Assembly (NCBI GenBank): GCA_013359265.1
Contig: JABWCD010000017.1
Span: forward strand, 1 to 64,000
Source of the DNA: Candidatus Hydrogenedentota bacterium
GTDB taxonomy: Bacteria > Hydrogenedentota > Hydrogenedentia > Hydrogenedentales > SLHB01
Direction of reading: 5' to 3'
DNA length: 64,000 bases
Position 1 is the stretch's first letter, and every line of letters begins with the position of its first letter. The notes under the pieces were generated by a model. It searched no databases, had not been told where the DNA came from, and saw only the letters and a program-made list of their open reading frames with translations. Below are positions 37,208 to 45,756 of the stretch, one piece after another. The position numbers and the translations under genes are program-made.

Positions 37208-38911
37208 TATCTCCACCCGGAATGCGCCACCCGCTCCGGGCGTGACCGAAATCAACGGATAGCGCTCCGGTTCGGGGTTGACGAGCTGCAGTTTCCCGTT
37301 GCCGACGGCGTGGACCGGTTGATGACCGTCCGGCGCGACGCCTGAAATGGTGCCGTCGATCGCATGCATGCGCACCGCGTCACGCCATGTCAATGTACCG
37401 TCTGAGAATACCGGCGCCTCCAAACACCAGAACGACCACTGATCCGGCAAGCCGATCCACTCGATACGAACGCTGCCGGGACGTTGGAGCGACACGACGA
37501 CGCCGATCCCTTCTCCTTCGCGCCAACGCAACAGGGCAGTGCCGTCATCGTCTTCGACCTCCGGAACCGACTTGTTTTCATTCGATAGGCTCGGCGCAAT
37601 CAAAACGGCGGTCCCTCCCGCGTGAACGATGACCTGTCCGCTGCGATCGATTGCTGCGACGATTCCTCGCGGCTGCCACGACTCCCGCGCGTAGGCTTGA
37701 AACACAGACGGAAAACGGTACGACAGGGGTACGTTGGATGGTTCAGGCTTCACCCCCGGCGCGTACCAACAATATGCGTATCCGCCGAGCTCGAAGAGCA
37801 ACTGTTCCTTCCGGTTCGGCGTGATGTAACGCGTCTCCTGGATGCTTCCGAGGGTCTTGTCCCACATCGCGAGGTATTGCAGGTGGGTGTTCTTGTATTC
37901 CCCTGCAAGCGCGAGAAGGATCGGCGCGTAGTAGTTGACCTGGCCGTACGAGGGAGAAAGTATAATCGTCTCGTGCGGCTTGTCCCATCCGGCGCGTTTC
38001 TCGCCAGCGATAGACGCAAGCGCGAGATTGGCGTTCATTACATCGGCAAATTCATCGAACAAATCGCGGCCCGTAACACGCCGCAGCGCGTCCATGAAGA
38101 AGATGCGGTAATGCATCGTTGACGCCCAGAACGTCGCGCCTTCGATTTGCGCGCCGTCCGGAGCAAGGCCATTCGGTAGGAGGTGATCGCAAAACTTGGT
38201 GATCGTCGCATTCAACCATTGACGCGCCGCTGGTGCTTCGTCCAGTAACGCGAGCGCCGCAATACCAAACGAACTCCACTCGACGATGGCGTGGTGGGTG
38301 TGAAAATCCGGGCCGGAAATCGCCGGCGTCGTGAAGTAGCGCTCAAAATAGTTCGCTCCTGTCGCGGACAGCATCGCAACGATTTCCGCGCGCTCCTCCG
38401 CGGTGAACCGCTCATATGTCAGGTCATACCCCACGGCAACGCCCTTGAGCAGCCGCATCACGGCGTAGGCCTTGCCGCCGTCCGGCGCCGCGTCCGCGTC
38501 CGGCTTCCACGCGCGGCAACACGCCAGCGTCCACGCGCGCGCCGCGTCGCCATAGCGGTCGTCTCCGCTCAATGCATAAGCGAAGGCGAGATGTTCGGTG
38601 ATCGCCATGTCCATCATCATCGCGTAAAAGCGGTCGTAGAGGTTCTCATAGTTCGGGTCGTCCGCGATCGGCGCGATCCATTCCGCCCGCGGAGTTTTCC
38701 TGAGACACCACTCCGCCGAATCGGCAATGTTGCGCCAGATATCCGCATACACCGGCTCGGTCCGCGCGGCGCGAAGCTTGAAGAGTTCCTCGGAATCGAA
38801 GAACAGTCGTGGATGTCCCGTACGCCACGAGGTTGGACGATCAGCATTAGCGATCCCGAATGTGAGCAGACCCAAGAGGCCGACCACTACGTGTCCATTG
38901 GCGCCTTTCAT
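37193..38911 (-). CDS. Secreted heparinase II/III- or alginate-lyase-like protein
   Basis: A 572-residue protein. ATG 38911 opens a signal peptide (VVVGLLGLLTFGIANA); the frame running back to 38989 adds a non-signal extension. The mature protein starts with HPRLFF, typical of heparinase II/III-like and DUF4962-type proteins, continues as an alpha/alpha-toroid (repeated helices to about residue 330, with FHTHHAIVEWSSF carrying candidate catalytic His/Tyr-region residues) and ends in a beta-sandwich. Such enzymes cut uronic-acid polysaccharides by elimination. It may trim the glycan made by the neighbouring cluster or a foreign one. It is divergent from the sigma-factor fusion. Confidence 0.75.
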   Translation of the reverse strand: MKGANGHVVVGLLGLLTFGIANADRPTSWRTGHPRLFFDSEELFKLRAARTEPVYADIWRNIADSAEWCLRKTPRAEWIAPIADDPNYENLYDRFYAMMMDMAITEHLAFAYALSGDDRYGDAARAWTLACCRAWKPDADAAPDGGKAYAVMRLLKGVAVGYDLTYERFTAEERAEIVAMLSATGANYFERYFTTPAISGPDFHTHHAIVEWSSFGIAALALLDEAPAARQWLNATITKFCDHLLPNGLAPDGAQIEGATFWASTMHYRIFFMDALRRVTGRDLFDEFADVMNANLALASIAGEKRAGWDKPHETIILSPSYGQVNYYAPILLALAGEYKNTHLQYLAMWDKTLGSIQETRYITPNRKEQLLFELGGYAYCWYAPGVKPEPSNVPLSYRFPSVFQAYARESWQPRGIVAAIDRSGQVIVHAGGTAVLIAPSLSNENKSVPEVEDDDGTALLRWREGEGIGVVVSLQRPGSVRIEWIGLPDQWSFWCLEAPVFSDGTLTWRDAVRMHAIDGTISGVAPDGHQPVHAVGNGKLQLVNPEPERYPLISVTPGAGGAFRVEISRLN

Positions 38912-39012
38912 ATTCACACCCCGCAGATGTTCGTTTCGCAGAGATTCTCCCGGTCGCGTGTCACCCGATTCAATGGCGCCGCGGCGCACGGCAAAAGTAG
39001 GGGTATGTCACA

Positions 39013-39024
39013 AAAACCGGTTTT
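39013..39024. promoter_or_regulatory. 12-bp palindrome upstream of the sigma-factor fusion
   Basis: AAAACCGGTTTT is a perfect palindrome in the 165-bp spacer between the divergent lyase and sigma-fusion genes, 53 bp before the sigma start. A GATAAT (39052-39057) lies downstream but no well-spaced -35 box was found. It could be an operator; this is only a guess. Confidence 0.3.
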
Positions 39025-39076
39025 GCCAGTCTGTATGGTGCCCGATTGATGGATAATATCGGAGGGAGGATTGGAC

Positions 39077-42000
39077 GTGGGAATCGTTCGGGATTGGGTC
39101 GACGCGCGCCTTGTCAGGCGCGCCCTCGCTCGCGACCCTGACGCCTTCGCCGAGTTGGTGCGCAGGCACATGCCGCCGGTGTCCGCTGTGGCGATGGCGT
39201 ACACCAAGAACTACGCTGATGCAGAAGACGTCGCGCAGGAGGCCTTTCTAAAGGCGTGGTTGTCGTTGGACACCTTGCGCGAGTGCCATCGGTTCGGCGG
39301 CTGGATCGTCACCATCGCGCGAAACGTCGCGCGCGCAAACCTCAGCAAGAATCGCGAGCAAGCCAAACACTTGGAGCGTTTTCGATTGGAGACGGCCATG
39401 CCAACACCCGCACGGGACACTGGCGAAATGACCGCCATGCAAGAACTTCTCCCAGCTCTGATTGCAGACTTGTCCGAGCATGATCGCGAGTTGGTGCTGC
39501 TTCGATACCAGGCGGGAAAGAAAACGCGCGAAATCGCCGCGTTGCTTTCCATGTCTCACTCCGCAGTTCGTAAGCAACTCGAACGCGTCCGGCACGCGTT
39601 AGGCCAAGCATTGCTGGAGTCTATGGAGCCTGACGCAACCGAAAAAACGCGCCGCGATCGGCGTTCAAAACAAATCGCCTCCGCTGTGTTTGCCGTTTGT
39701 CCATCATGGACGGACGCCGCGCCCGCCGGCGCGAGCGTGCTAGGTATTGCCACGTTGATCAAGGCGGCGGCGCTCGCAGTTGTGGTTGGAGCTGCCGGAG
39801 TAACGGCATTTATGACATATCAACCTGCCGGACTCGGCGCAGAACCTGCCAAGACAGTGCGCGCATTGGCGCCACAAGCACCGGCACAAACTCAAGAAAC
39901 TTCGAGTGCCGCGCATGGAACCAGATCGTCAGTACCCGAGCCTGAACCAGCAACTACTGCAACTGCGGCACAAGGAACGGCGAGCATTTCCGGGAGACTG
40001 GTGGAGGAGGACACCGGCAATGGAGTCGCAATGGCAACAATTCAGCTTGGTTGCCCGAGCGCGAAGAGCGAATCCGACGCACAGACCGATGCGGAGGGCA
40101 AATACGTTTTCGAAGGGCTATCGCCGGGCGAGTATTGGATTTCATTGCACTGGGACGAAGATTTCGTCCGTCGTTATCCGCGCAGCCGCTACAAAGACCA
40201 GGAGAAGAAGTTGAGCGTTCAAGCGGGCTCCGTTGTCAGCGACGTCAACTTTTCCGTGGTGCGCGGGCTCGCCGTCCGTGGAAAGGTCATAGGGCCAAGT
40301 GGCAACGCCTTGGCAGGTGCGCTAATAAACGCGTGGTCGGACCCAAACGAGGTCGAAACCGACGCGCGCACAGACGAGAAGGGGCAATTCGAAATCACGG
40401 GGTTCGGAACCGATCTGCCAGCGTATTTCTGGCCGCATTACGAAGGGCTGGCGGCCGCGCCGCACGGGCCGATCAAGATTCCCGCCGACGGTGTCGATAG
40501 ACTGGTATTGACGATGGCGCCCGAATCCACCATCGCCGGACGTTTGGTCGACCAAGAGGGTACTCCACTGTCCGATGCGTCGATTGTGCCGTGGCCGCGC
40601 GGCGTGTTTACGTCGTCCCAATCCGTCACGACCGATGCCGCCGGTGCGTTTGAATTGCGCGGGCTACACGAATCGCGCTACCGATTTAACGTCACGCTTT
40701 CGGGAAACTCCTCCTCGCAGCGGTTGGAAGACAATCAGTCGATCGACGTTGCGACCGGGGAACACTTGAGCGGTGTAGAGTTGGTCTGTGTCGTCCCAGG
40801 CACACTGACGATCTCCGGCCGAGTTACGGACGACGCAGGGGCGCCACAGCGCGGCATTCGCGTATGGACGTCGCGGATGAATGCGAACAGCAGTACTGAC
40901 ACGGACGCGGATGGCAACTACGAGCTACGCGACTTGGGGGCGGGCGAATACGAAGTGAACGCGCAGGGCGTGTCGTGGTCCGGCCCCGCGTGGTACACCG
41001 AAATTGCGGAAGCCGGCGCCGAGAACGTCGATTTCGTCGTTCCACGCATGGCGAAATTGCGCGGCCAGGTACTCGATGCCGCCACCGAAACGCCCATCGC
41101 CGATTTTGAAGTCTTGGTCCCCGGACCCGCGATGCGCTGGACGACGTTTCACGACGAGGATGGGCGCTTCGAATTCCATTCGCTGCGTCCCGATGAGATG
41201 CGTCTTGCGGCGCGTGCCAAGGGGTACACGATGGGGTTCTCCGAACAGTTCGTGCTGTCTTCCGGTCAAACCCAAGAGAACGTCGTCGTCAAACTGGCAA
41301 GGGCAGGCACCGTCTCCGGCGTGGTCCGCACGCCGGACGGCCAACCCGCGCGCGACGCCGCCGTGGGTCTCGACCTAGGCAGGATTGGCGGGTCTGCGCG
41401 CACCAATGCGAAGGGAGAATTCGTCATTGCCGATGCGCCGCCGGGCACATGGCCGCTCGAAGCCTGGCACCCGGACTACGCGCCCGCGAAGGTGCCCGTT
41501 ACCGTTGTCGCGGATGAAGAAATGCGCGCAGAAATCACGCTGACGCGTGGCGCGACCCTGGGCGGCACCGTGAGCATGGGCGAAGAGAGTGTTGCCGACG
41601 TGCGCATCGAGCTAATCCAACAGATTGACGAAAACACGATCGGCTACCGCCAGGAATGTACGACGGACGTGCAAGGCCGGTATGCGTTCAGAGGTATTCC
41701 CACCGGCGAGCTTGTACTGCACCTCAATCCGATGCTCGGCGGCTTTGGCCGCGTAATCGACGTGCCGATCCAATTCAGCGGAGAAGAGAATAAGAAGTAC
41801 GATGTTCGATTGCGCGACGGCACGGCGTCGGCCGTATTCGAAGTGAAGCTAGGTCCGGCGCTGGCCGGGGCCGAAGGGAACGCATATGTCGAACTCACGT
41901 ATGTCTCTGAAGGCGGTCAAATCGAAAAGATTTACTCTTCTATCGGACATCTCCCAGAACCACGGCTCAACGGGCTTCCTTCCGGCCCGGCGACCCTTAC

Positions 42001-42124
42001 CGCTAAATACACTTCCTCCACGTTGAACACGGTGCTGTCGGAGATGGAACCCCGCGAGGTATTCATCAGGGAAGGAGTGGAGAACCGCTTTGACCTCGAG
42101 TTCGCCGAGCCGGATGCGGAATGA
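39077..42124 (+). CDS. ECF sigma factor fused through a membrane segment to carboxypeptidase-regulatory-like domains
   Basis: A 1015-residue protein. Residues about 10-85 are sigma region 2 (DAEDVAQEAFLKAW) and 120-185 are region 4 (LSEHDRELVLLRYQ, IAALLSMSHSAVRKQL). A hydrophobic segment at about 220-247 should span the membrane, followed by a Pro/Ala/Thr-rich spacer. From about 300 to the end come six to eight carboxypeptidase-regulatory-like or SpaA-like beta-sandwich repeats, each with a form of ISGRLVEEDTG, DAEGKYVFEGL and SPGEYWISL. The sigma part would lie inside and the repeats outside. GTG 39077 is preferred because GGAGGGAGGA stands at proper spacing; TTG 39071 is the alternative. 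Its release may need proteolysis. Confidence 0.85.
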   Translation: MGIVRDWVDARLVRRALARDPDAFAELVRRHMPPVSAVAMAYTKNYADAEDVAQEAFLKAWLSLDTLRECHRFGGWIVTIARNVARANLSKNREQAKHLERFRLETAMPTPARDTGEMTAMQELLPALIADLSEHDRELVLLRYQAGKKTREIAALLSMSHSAVRKQLERVRHALGQALLESMEPDATEKTRRDRRSKQIASAVFAVCPSWTDAAPAGASVLGIATLIKAAALAVVVGAAGVTAFMTYQPAGLGAEPAKTVRALAPQAPAQTQETSSAAHGTRSSVPEPEPATTATAAQGTASISGRLVEEDTGNGVAMATIQLGCPSAKSESDAQTDAEGKYVFEGLSPGEYWISLHWDEDFVRRYPRSRYKDQEKKLSVQAGSVVSDVNFSVVRGLAVRGKVIGPSGNALAGALINAWSDPNEVETDARTDEKGQFEITGFGTDLPAYFWPHYEGLAAAPHGPIKIPADGVDRLVLTMAPESTIAGRLVDQEGTPLSDASIVPWPRGVFTSSQSVTTDAAGAFELRGLHESRYRFNVTLSGNSSSQRLEDNQSIDVATGEHLSGVELVCVVPGTLTISGRVTDDAGAPQRGIRVWTSRMNANSSTDTDADGNYELRDLGAGEYEVNAQGVSWSGPAWYTEIAEAGAENVDFVVPRMAKLRGQVLDAATETPIADFEVLVPGPAMRWTTFHDEDGRFEFHSLRPDEMRLAARAKGYTMGFSEQFVLSSGQTQENVVVKLARAGTVSGVVRTPDGQPARDAAVGLDLGRIGGSARTNAKGEFVIADAPPGTWPLEAWHPDYAPAKVPVTVVADEEMRAEITLTRGATLGGTVSMGEESVADVRIELIQQIDENTIGYRQECTTDVQGRYAFRGIPTGELVLHLNPMLGGFGRVIDVPIQFSGEENKKYDVRLRDGTASAVFEVKLGPALAGAEGNAYVELTYVSEGGQIEKIYSSIGHLPEPRLNGLPSGPATLTAKYTSSTLNTVLSEMEPREVFIREGVENRFDLEFAEPDAE

Positions 42125-42216
42125 GCGCGGTATCGTGCGAGATCGTGCCCTATCAGCCCGGATCTTGCTGGCGACCGGATATTCCGCGCGCGGGCGTTAC
42201 CCCACGTAACCGACGA

Positions 42217-42618
42217 CTATGGGCACGTGAGAGCAAGGCCCGGAAAATACTCGCGAAATCGGCGAGCATCTCTCGTGACGAGCAGGATACCGGCCACGAG
42301 CGCGTGGGCCCCAATGAAGAAATCGGGGAGCGGCAACCGCTTTTGCCCTCCCCTTTGGCGATACTTTGCGAAGCACTTTCCGGCGAGAAACGCTGCCTCG
42401 CGCGGTATGTCCTGAAACTCGAACACCTCGCCATCAAGCTCATCCTCAAGCTCTTCTATCCGGTCAAACCGAATGGAAATTTCGGCGTAGATGACCGCGT
42501 TCAGCACGACCGTGCCGGACGATATTGCGGCGTCCAAGGCCCCCGCCGACCACTCGTACCAGGTCACATCCTTACTGAAAACGTCAAGGTAGACACACGA
42601 ATCTACCATGACGGGCAT
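42217..42618 (-). CDS. vapC: PIN-domain toxin (VapC-like)
   Basis: A 133-residue PIN-domain RNase. The four acidic positions are visible: MVDSCVYLDV near the start, AEISI, LPDFFIGAHA and VTRDARRF. Such toxins usually cut tRNA or rRNA. ATG 42618 overlaps the antitoxin stop by one base (TAATG), so they are coupled. An in-frame ATG three codons later (42609) is possible. Longer frames back to 42912 only cross the antitoxin gene in another frame. Confidence 0.88.
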   Translation of the reverse strand: MPVMVDSCVYLDVFSKDVTWYEWSAGALDAAISSGTVVLNAVIYAEISIRFDRIEELEDELDGEVFEFQDIPREAAFLAGKCFAKYRQRGGQKRLPLPDFFIGAHALVAGILLVTRDARRFREYFPGLALTCP

Positions 42619-42845
42619 TAATCCTTCCCCCTTGTCAGCGCGAGGATTTCGTCGGTGGTCATTCTGACGGCCCCCTTTCCGGTCATGCTTCTGACGATCT
42701 CCCGGCCTCGCGGCGACGACTTGGATTTTCGCAGGTACAGTCTCCCCTTTTCCTCGGAAAACTCGACCTCGCAACCGGGAACGATTCCTGTCTTTTCGCG
42801 GAGATCGAGGGGAATTGTCACTTGCCCTTTCGTCGTAACCTTCAT
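42618..42845 (-). CDS. vapB: AbrB/MazE-fold antitoxin (VapB-like)
   Basis: A 75-residue protein whose N-terminus KVTTKGQVTIPLDLREK is the swapped-hairpin AbrB/SpoVT DNA-binding motif; the C-terminal third would wrap the PIN toxin. GGAGG stands 10 nt before ATG 42845. The promoter and palindromic operator lie directly upstream, as expected for an autoregulated toxin-antitoxin pair. Confidence 0.88.
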   Translation of the reverse strand: MKVTTKGQVTIPLDLREKTGIVPGCEVEFSEEKGRLYLRKSKSSPRGREIVRSMTGKGAVRMTTDEILALTRGKD

Positions 42846-42876
42846 CGGACGCAGGCCTCCAATCCATTACTCTTAC

Positions 42877-42912
42877 CGGTAATAGTATTACCGACGCGAG
42901 GGGGAAAAGCAA
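42877..42912 (-). promoter_or_regulatory. vapBC promoter with palindromic operator over the -10 box
   Basis: On the minus strand TTGCTT (42912-42907) and TAATAC (42890-42885) are spaced by 16 nt. The -10 box lies inside a near-perfect palindrome with arms CGGTAATA/TATTACCG around one base (42877-42893). The VapBC complex could bind there and block RNA polymerase. Confidence 0.65.
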
Positions 42913-42952
42913 TGACCCGCACGTCGCGCGGCCGAATACATCCCGGGCGAAC

Positions 42953-43363
42953 TCAACCGGGACGGGCAGAGGGCCGGGACATGAGCCGAATGATCAAACC
43001 GAAGAGGGCAATTACGAGGCCAAGGACGACGCAGAATACGCCGCCGAGGTAGATTCCCACGGCAAGTTCGCCGGAGCGCATCAAGCGGCCCCCGACAAAG
43101 CACGCGACGCCGATGGCGGAAAGAACCAATCCGGTTACGGAATAGTTCTGGCGTTGGTACGGGATGCTCGTGGTGGTGAGGTTGCTCATTACGGCGGTCA
43201 CGTCAGCTTGGGGCCCGAGGAGCGCGGGGTTCTTTTCGAGCTTTTCCAGGAAGGCGATGCGGACGCGGTAATCGAGCCACGCGCGGATCAATACCTGAGC
43301 TACCCCGTACGCAAGCGTAACGAGGATTAGCAGTAGCGGTATAAGTAAGAAAAGTGTCTCCAT
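42953..43363 (-). CDS. Small membrane protein, unknown
   Basis: A 136-residue protein with one N-terminal hydrophobic segment (about 3-24), a charged middle, and two further segments (about 77-94 and 101-129). No family is recognised. It lies upstream of vapBC on the same strand but with its own gap of about 100 bp, and is divergent from the DUF4097 gene. Confidence 0.6.
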   Translation of the reverse strand: METLFLLIPLLLILVTLAYGVAQVLIRAWLDYRVRIAFLEKLEKNPALLGPQADVTAVMSNLTTTSIPYQRQNYSVTGLVLSAIGVACFVGGRLMRSGELAVGIYLGGVFCVVLGLVIALFGLIIRLMSRPSARPG

Positions 43364-43693
43364 ACGCTGGAGCGGTCCGGTTGAATGGGGTCCGGCGGGA
43401 CGTGGGGGTCGAGTGGAACAAGAAAAGGAGGTTTTTTTGTTACGCTGGATCTGGCCCTACCTAGTCACGTCCCGCCGGGTAGCAACTACACCTTCAACTG
43501 TAAGGGCTTGAGCCAACTGGCCTTACCGCAGCCCCGGGTTGTCAATTATCGAGGCCAATCTCGTCGGCCTTCTACATGTTCGACCCTCGTCGCGGCGTAC
43601 GGGTTTCACCCGGTTGGCACCACCCACAGTATCTCCAAACCCAGTCACGACTTAGTGAAACCGGGGAATCCTCGCGGCAGTCAAAGTTTATGA
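43364..43693. other. Intergenic spacer with several short hairpins, no gene seen
   Basis: This is a divergent spacer of 330 bp. It contains several short inverted repeats: GTAAGG/CCTTAC near 43499-43530, AGGCC/GGCCT near 43550-43570 and CGGGT/ACCCG near 43600-43615. A 102-codon frame on the plus strand (43385-43693) has no recognisable domain. A structured RNA is possible but no known class was recognised. Confidence 0.4.
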
Positions 43694-44608
43694 ATGAGCG
43701 CGAACCTAAAAAGCGTATTGACGGCAGCGGGCATCGCCCTGCTAATTATCACGCTATGCGTGCGTCTCATCGCGCCCAAGCTACCGCCACTTGTAGGACG
43801 TGCGGACGTGCATGAGGTCCGCGACTTCGTGCACGCCAACCCGGGAACGCTGCGGTTGGATAGTACTGACGGGTTGGTAACAGTCGTCCGGGGACAGGGT
43901 AATTCGATCGCGTGCAAGGCCGTTATTCGGGCGTTCCGGCGCGGGGACACCAGCAACGAGGAACTAAGACGACTCGTCGCGGACCTCGTTCGCGTGCGTG
44001 AGGAGCAGGGTACGCTGATAGTTCAAACAGAGCCGGAACCTCGGCGTGCGGATTTCGACATCTTCGTTCAGTACGATTTCACCGTGCCCGAAGGCACGAA
44101 TGTCGAGATCACCAGCAACAATGGGAATGTTTGGGTACGGGAAGGGTGCGGCGACGTGCGAATCGTCGGGCGCAACAGCGACATAGACATTGTGAGGCCC
44201 TTGGGCACCGTGGACGTCCAGAGTGTGAATGGCCGCATTCAGTTGGCCGAAGCTCCCAAAGGCGCCACGTTGCGGACGGTAAACGGCGACGTGTACGCCG
44301 CGGTGGCGGGGGGGCGTCTGGATGCCTCGACGGACAACGGCGTGATTCACGCCAGCTTGCTTGGCGCGGGCGTCGAGGAAGCGACGCTGACGAGCCAAAA
44401 CGGCGGCGTCAACGTCAAAATGGCGAACGACGCGTCCGCGTCGATTACGGCGACGGCCTTGCGTGGAAACGTCGAGAGCCAATTCGTAGTCAATACATCG
44501 GAGGGCGCACAGCAGCCCCGGTACCTCAAGGGTACCATCGGCGACGGCCGTGCCCGGATAAATCTCGATACGCTCAATGGTAATATCGTGATTGCGAGGA
44601 GCGAGTAA
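43694..44608 (+). CDS. DUF4097-type beta-repeat protein, membrane anchored
   Basis: A 304-residue protein with one N-terminal membrane segment (about 8-28) and an outer part of short beta repeats (VEITSNNGNVWVREG, VDVQSVNGRIQLAEA, LRTVNGDVYAAV), the pattern of DUF4097 adhesin-like proteins. Its function is unknown; the family is often found next to ECF sigma/anti-sigma genes, as here. Its stop overlaps an ATG of the sigma gene frame (TAATG), so the genes are likely one operon. Confidence 0.78.
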   Translation: MSANLKSVLTAAGIALLIITLCVRLIAPKLPPLVGRADVHEVRDFVHANPGTLRLDSTDGLVTVVRGQGNSIACKAVIRAFRRGDTSNEELRRLVADLVRVREEQGTLIVQTEPEPRRADFDIFVQYDFTVPEGTNVEITSNNGNVWVREGCGDVRIVGRNSDIDIVRPLGTVDVQSVNGRIQLAEAPKGATLRTVNGDVYAAVAGGRLDASTDNGVIHASLLGAGVEEATLTSQNGGVNVKMANDASASITATALRGNVESQFVVNTSEGAQQPRYLKGTIGDGRARINLDTLNGNIVIARSE

Positions 44609-44655
44609 TGGCTTCCACCACGGCGGCCGCTTGGCCAAATGCGGAAAGGGCGCGG

Positions 44656-45216
44656 ATGACGGACGACTCCGATCTTGCGCTGGTACAGCGCACCCGCGCC
44701 GGCGAGGTCGAGGCCTTCTCCGAATTGATCCGACGTCACGAACGCATCGTCTTCAACCTCGCCTACCGCTTCATGCGCGACAATTCGCTCGCCGAAGACA
44801 TGGCGCAGGAAGCGTTTTTGAAGGCCTACCGGCTGCTGCACGGGTTTCGCGGCGATTGCAGCTTTTCGACCTGGCTCTATCGCGTCACGTCGAGTGTGTG
44901 CCTCACCGAACTCAACCGGCGCAAGCGCCGGGGCGAAGTGGAACTCACGCCGTCCCACGAGGACGAAGTCTCCACTCAACCCGGGGAAACCAGTGATATG
45001 CCTGAACTCGTCCGGCGCTGCGTGACGAAATTGCCCGAGCGGTACGCGACCATTGTGTCGCTTTATTATCTTCAGGAAGTGCCTTACGAGGACATCGCGG
45101 AAGCCATGAGAATTCCGATGGGCACGCTGAAGACGTGGATGCATCGAGCGAGACTACAACTGCGGAAGATTGTCGAGAAGGAGATGGGGACCAATGGACC
45201 TGAACAACATGAATGA
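44656..45216 (+). CDS. ECF (RpoE-type) sigma factor
   Basis: A 186-residue sigma factor. Region 2 has FNLAYRFMRD..AEDMAQEAFLKAYR, and region 4 has LPERYATIVSLYYLQE with the helix-turn-helix YEDIAEAMRIPMGTLKTWMHRA. ATG 44656 is chosen for its GGAAAGGG site; ATG 44608, overlapping the upstream stop, would add 16 residues. The 3' end overlaps the next gene by 23 bp, the usual arrangement with an anti-sigma factor. Confidence 0.88.
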   Translation: MTDDSDLALVQRTRAGEVEAFSELIRRHERIVFNLAYRFMRDNSLAEDMAQEAFLKAYRLLHGFRGDCSFSTWLYRVTSSVCLTELNRRKRRGEVELTPSHEDEVSTQPGETSDMPELVRRCVTKLPERYATIVSLYYLQEVPYEDIAEAMRIPMGTLKTWMHRARLQLRKIVEKEMGTNGPEQHE

Positions 45217-45610
45217 TCTCGATCGCTTTATCGAGGACGCGCTGAAGAGCGAGCCGATGCGCGCGGTGCCGGCGGGTTTCCACCGGCGCGTCGAGGAACG
45301 CGTCCGTGTCGCGGCGATGGCGTCGCACGAACGCCACGGGTTCCAATCGCGGGTGGTCGCGAGCATGATTCTATTTGCGATGGTTGCGCTTACCGTCGTC
45401 GTTGTGCCCGCGCTTGCGTTTTATCAGGGCTGGTCGTTTCGCGCGCTTCCCGGCGCGATGGGCTACCTCGATTACATGACCGTGTTTGTTGTGCAGTCCT
45501 GGGCCCAAATACTGCTCGCATTGGCGGCCGGAGCGGGCACGCTGACGGTAGCCGTCCTCGTTTGGGTGCTTATTCCACGGTTTCGCGGCAAAGCCGCTCG
45601 CCAGCACTAA
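45194..45610 (+). CDS. Putative membrane anti-sigma factor
   Basis: A 138-residue protein. A charged N-terminal part of about 55 residues (DLDRFIEDALKSEP, VPAGFHRRVEERV) would be cytoplasmic, followed by two membrane segments (about 57-80 and 100-125). Position and overlap with the ECF gene suggest it holds the sigma factor at the membrane. It lacks the HxxxCxxC zinc motif of ZAS anti-sigma factors, so this rests on context. ATG 45194 follows a GGAGATGGGGA site; TTG 45170 is less likely. Confidence 0.6.
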   Translation: MDLNNMNDLDRFIEDALKSEPMRAVPAGFHRRVEERVRVAAMASHERHGFQSRVVASMILFAMVALTVVVVPALAFYQGWSFRALPGAMGYLDYMTVFVVQSWAQILLALAAGAGTLTVAVLVWVLIPRFRGKAARQH

Positions 45611-45687
45611 CTTGTTATAAAATAACGACTTACAATCAACCGGCCGCCGAAATACCCAAAGTCCGGTGGCTTCCTGAAATGGGCGAT

Positions 45688-45715
45688 TTGCAAACCCTGA
45701 CCCGTCTGGTATAAT
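45688..45715 (+). promoter_or_regulatory. Strong sigma-70 promoter of the zinc-ribbon gene
   Basis: TTGCAA (45688-45693), a 16-nt spacer and a perfect TATAAT (45710-45715) lie upstream of the zinc-ribbon gene. Transcription would start near 45722, giving a leader of about 35 nt. Confidence 0.8.
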
Positions 45716-45756
45716 CCTGCGCTTTTGTGGGTGTCGGACATGGAGTTTCCCCAATA

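Noticed and set aside
43385-43693. 102-codon plus-strand frame in the spacer before the DUF4097 gene
   Set aside because: No domain and no codon pattern like neighbouring genes; left as intergenic.
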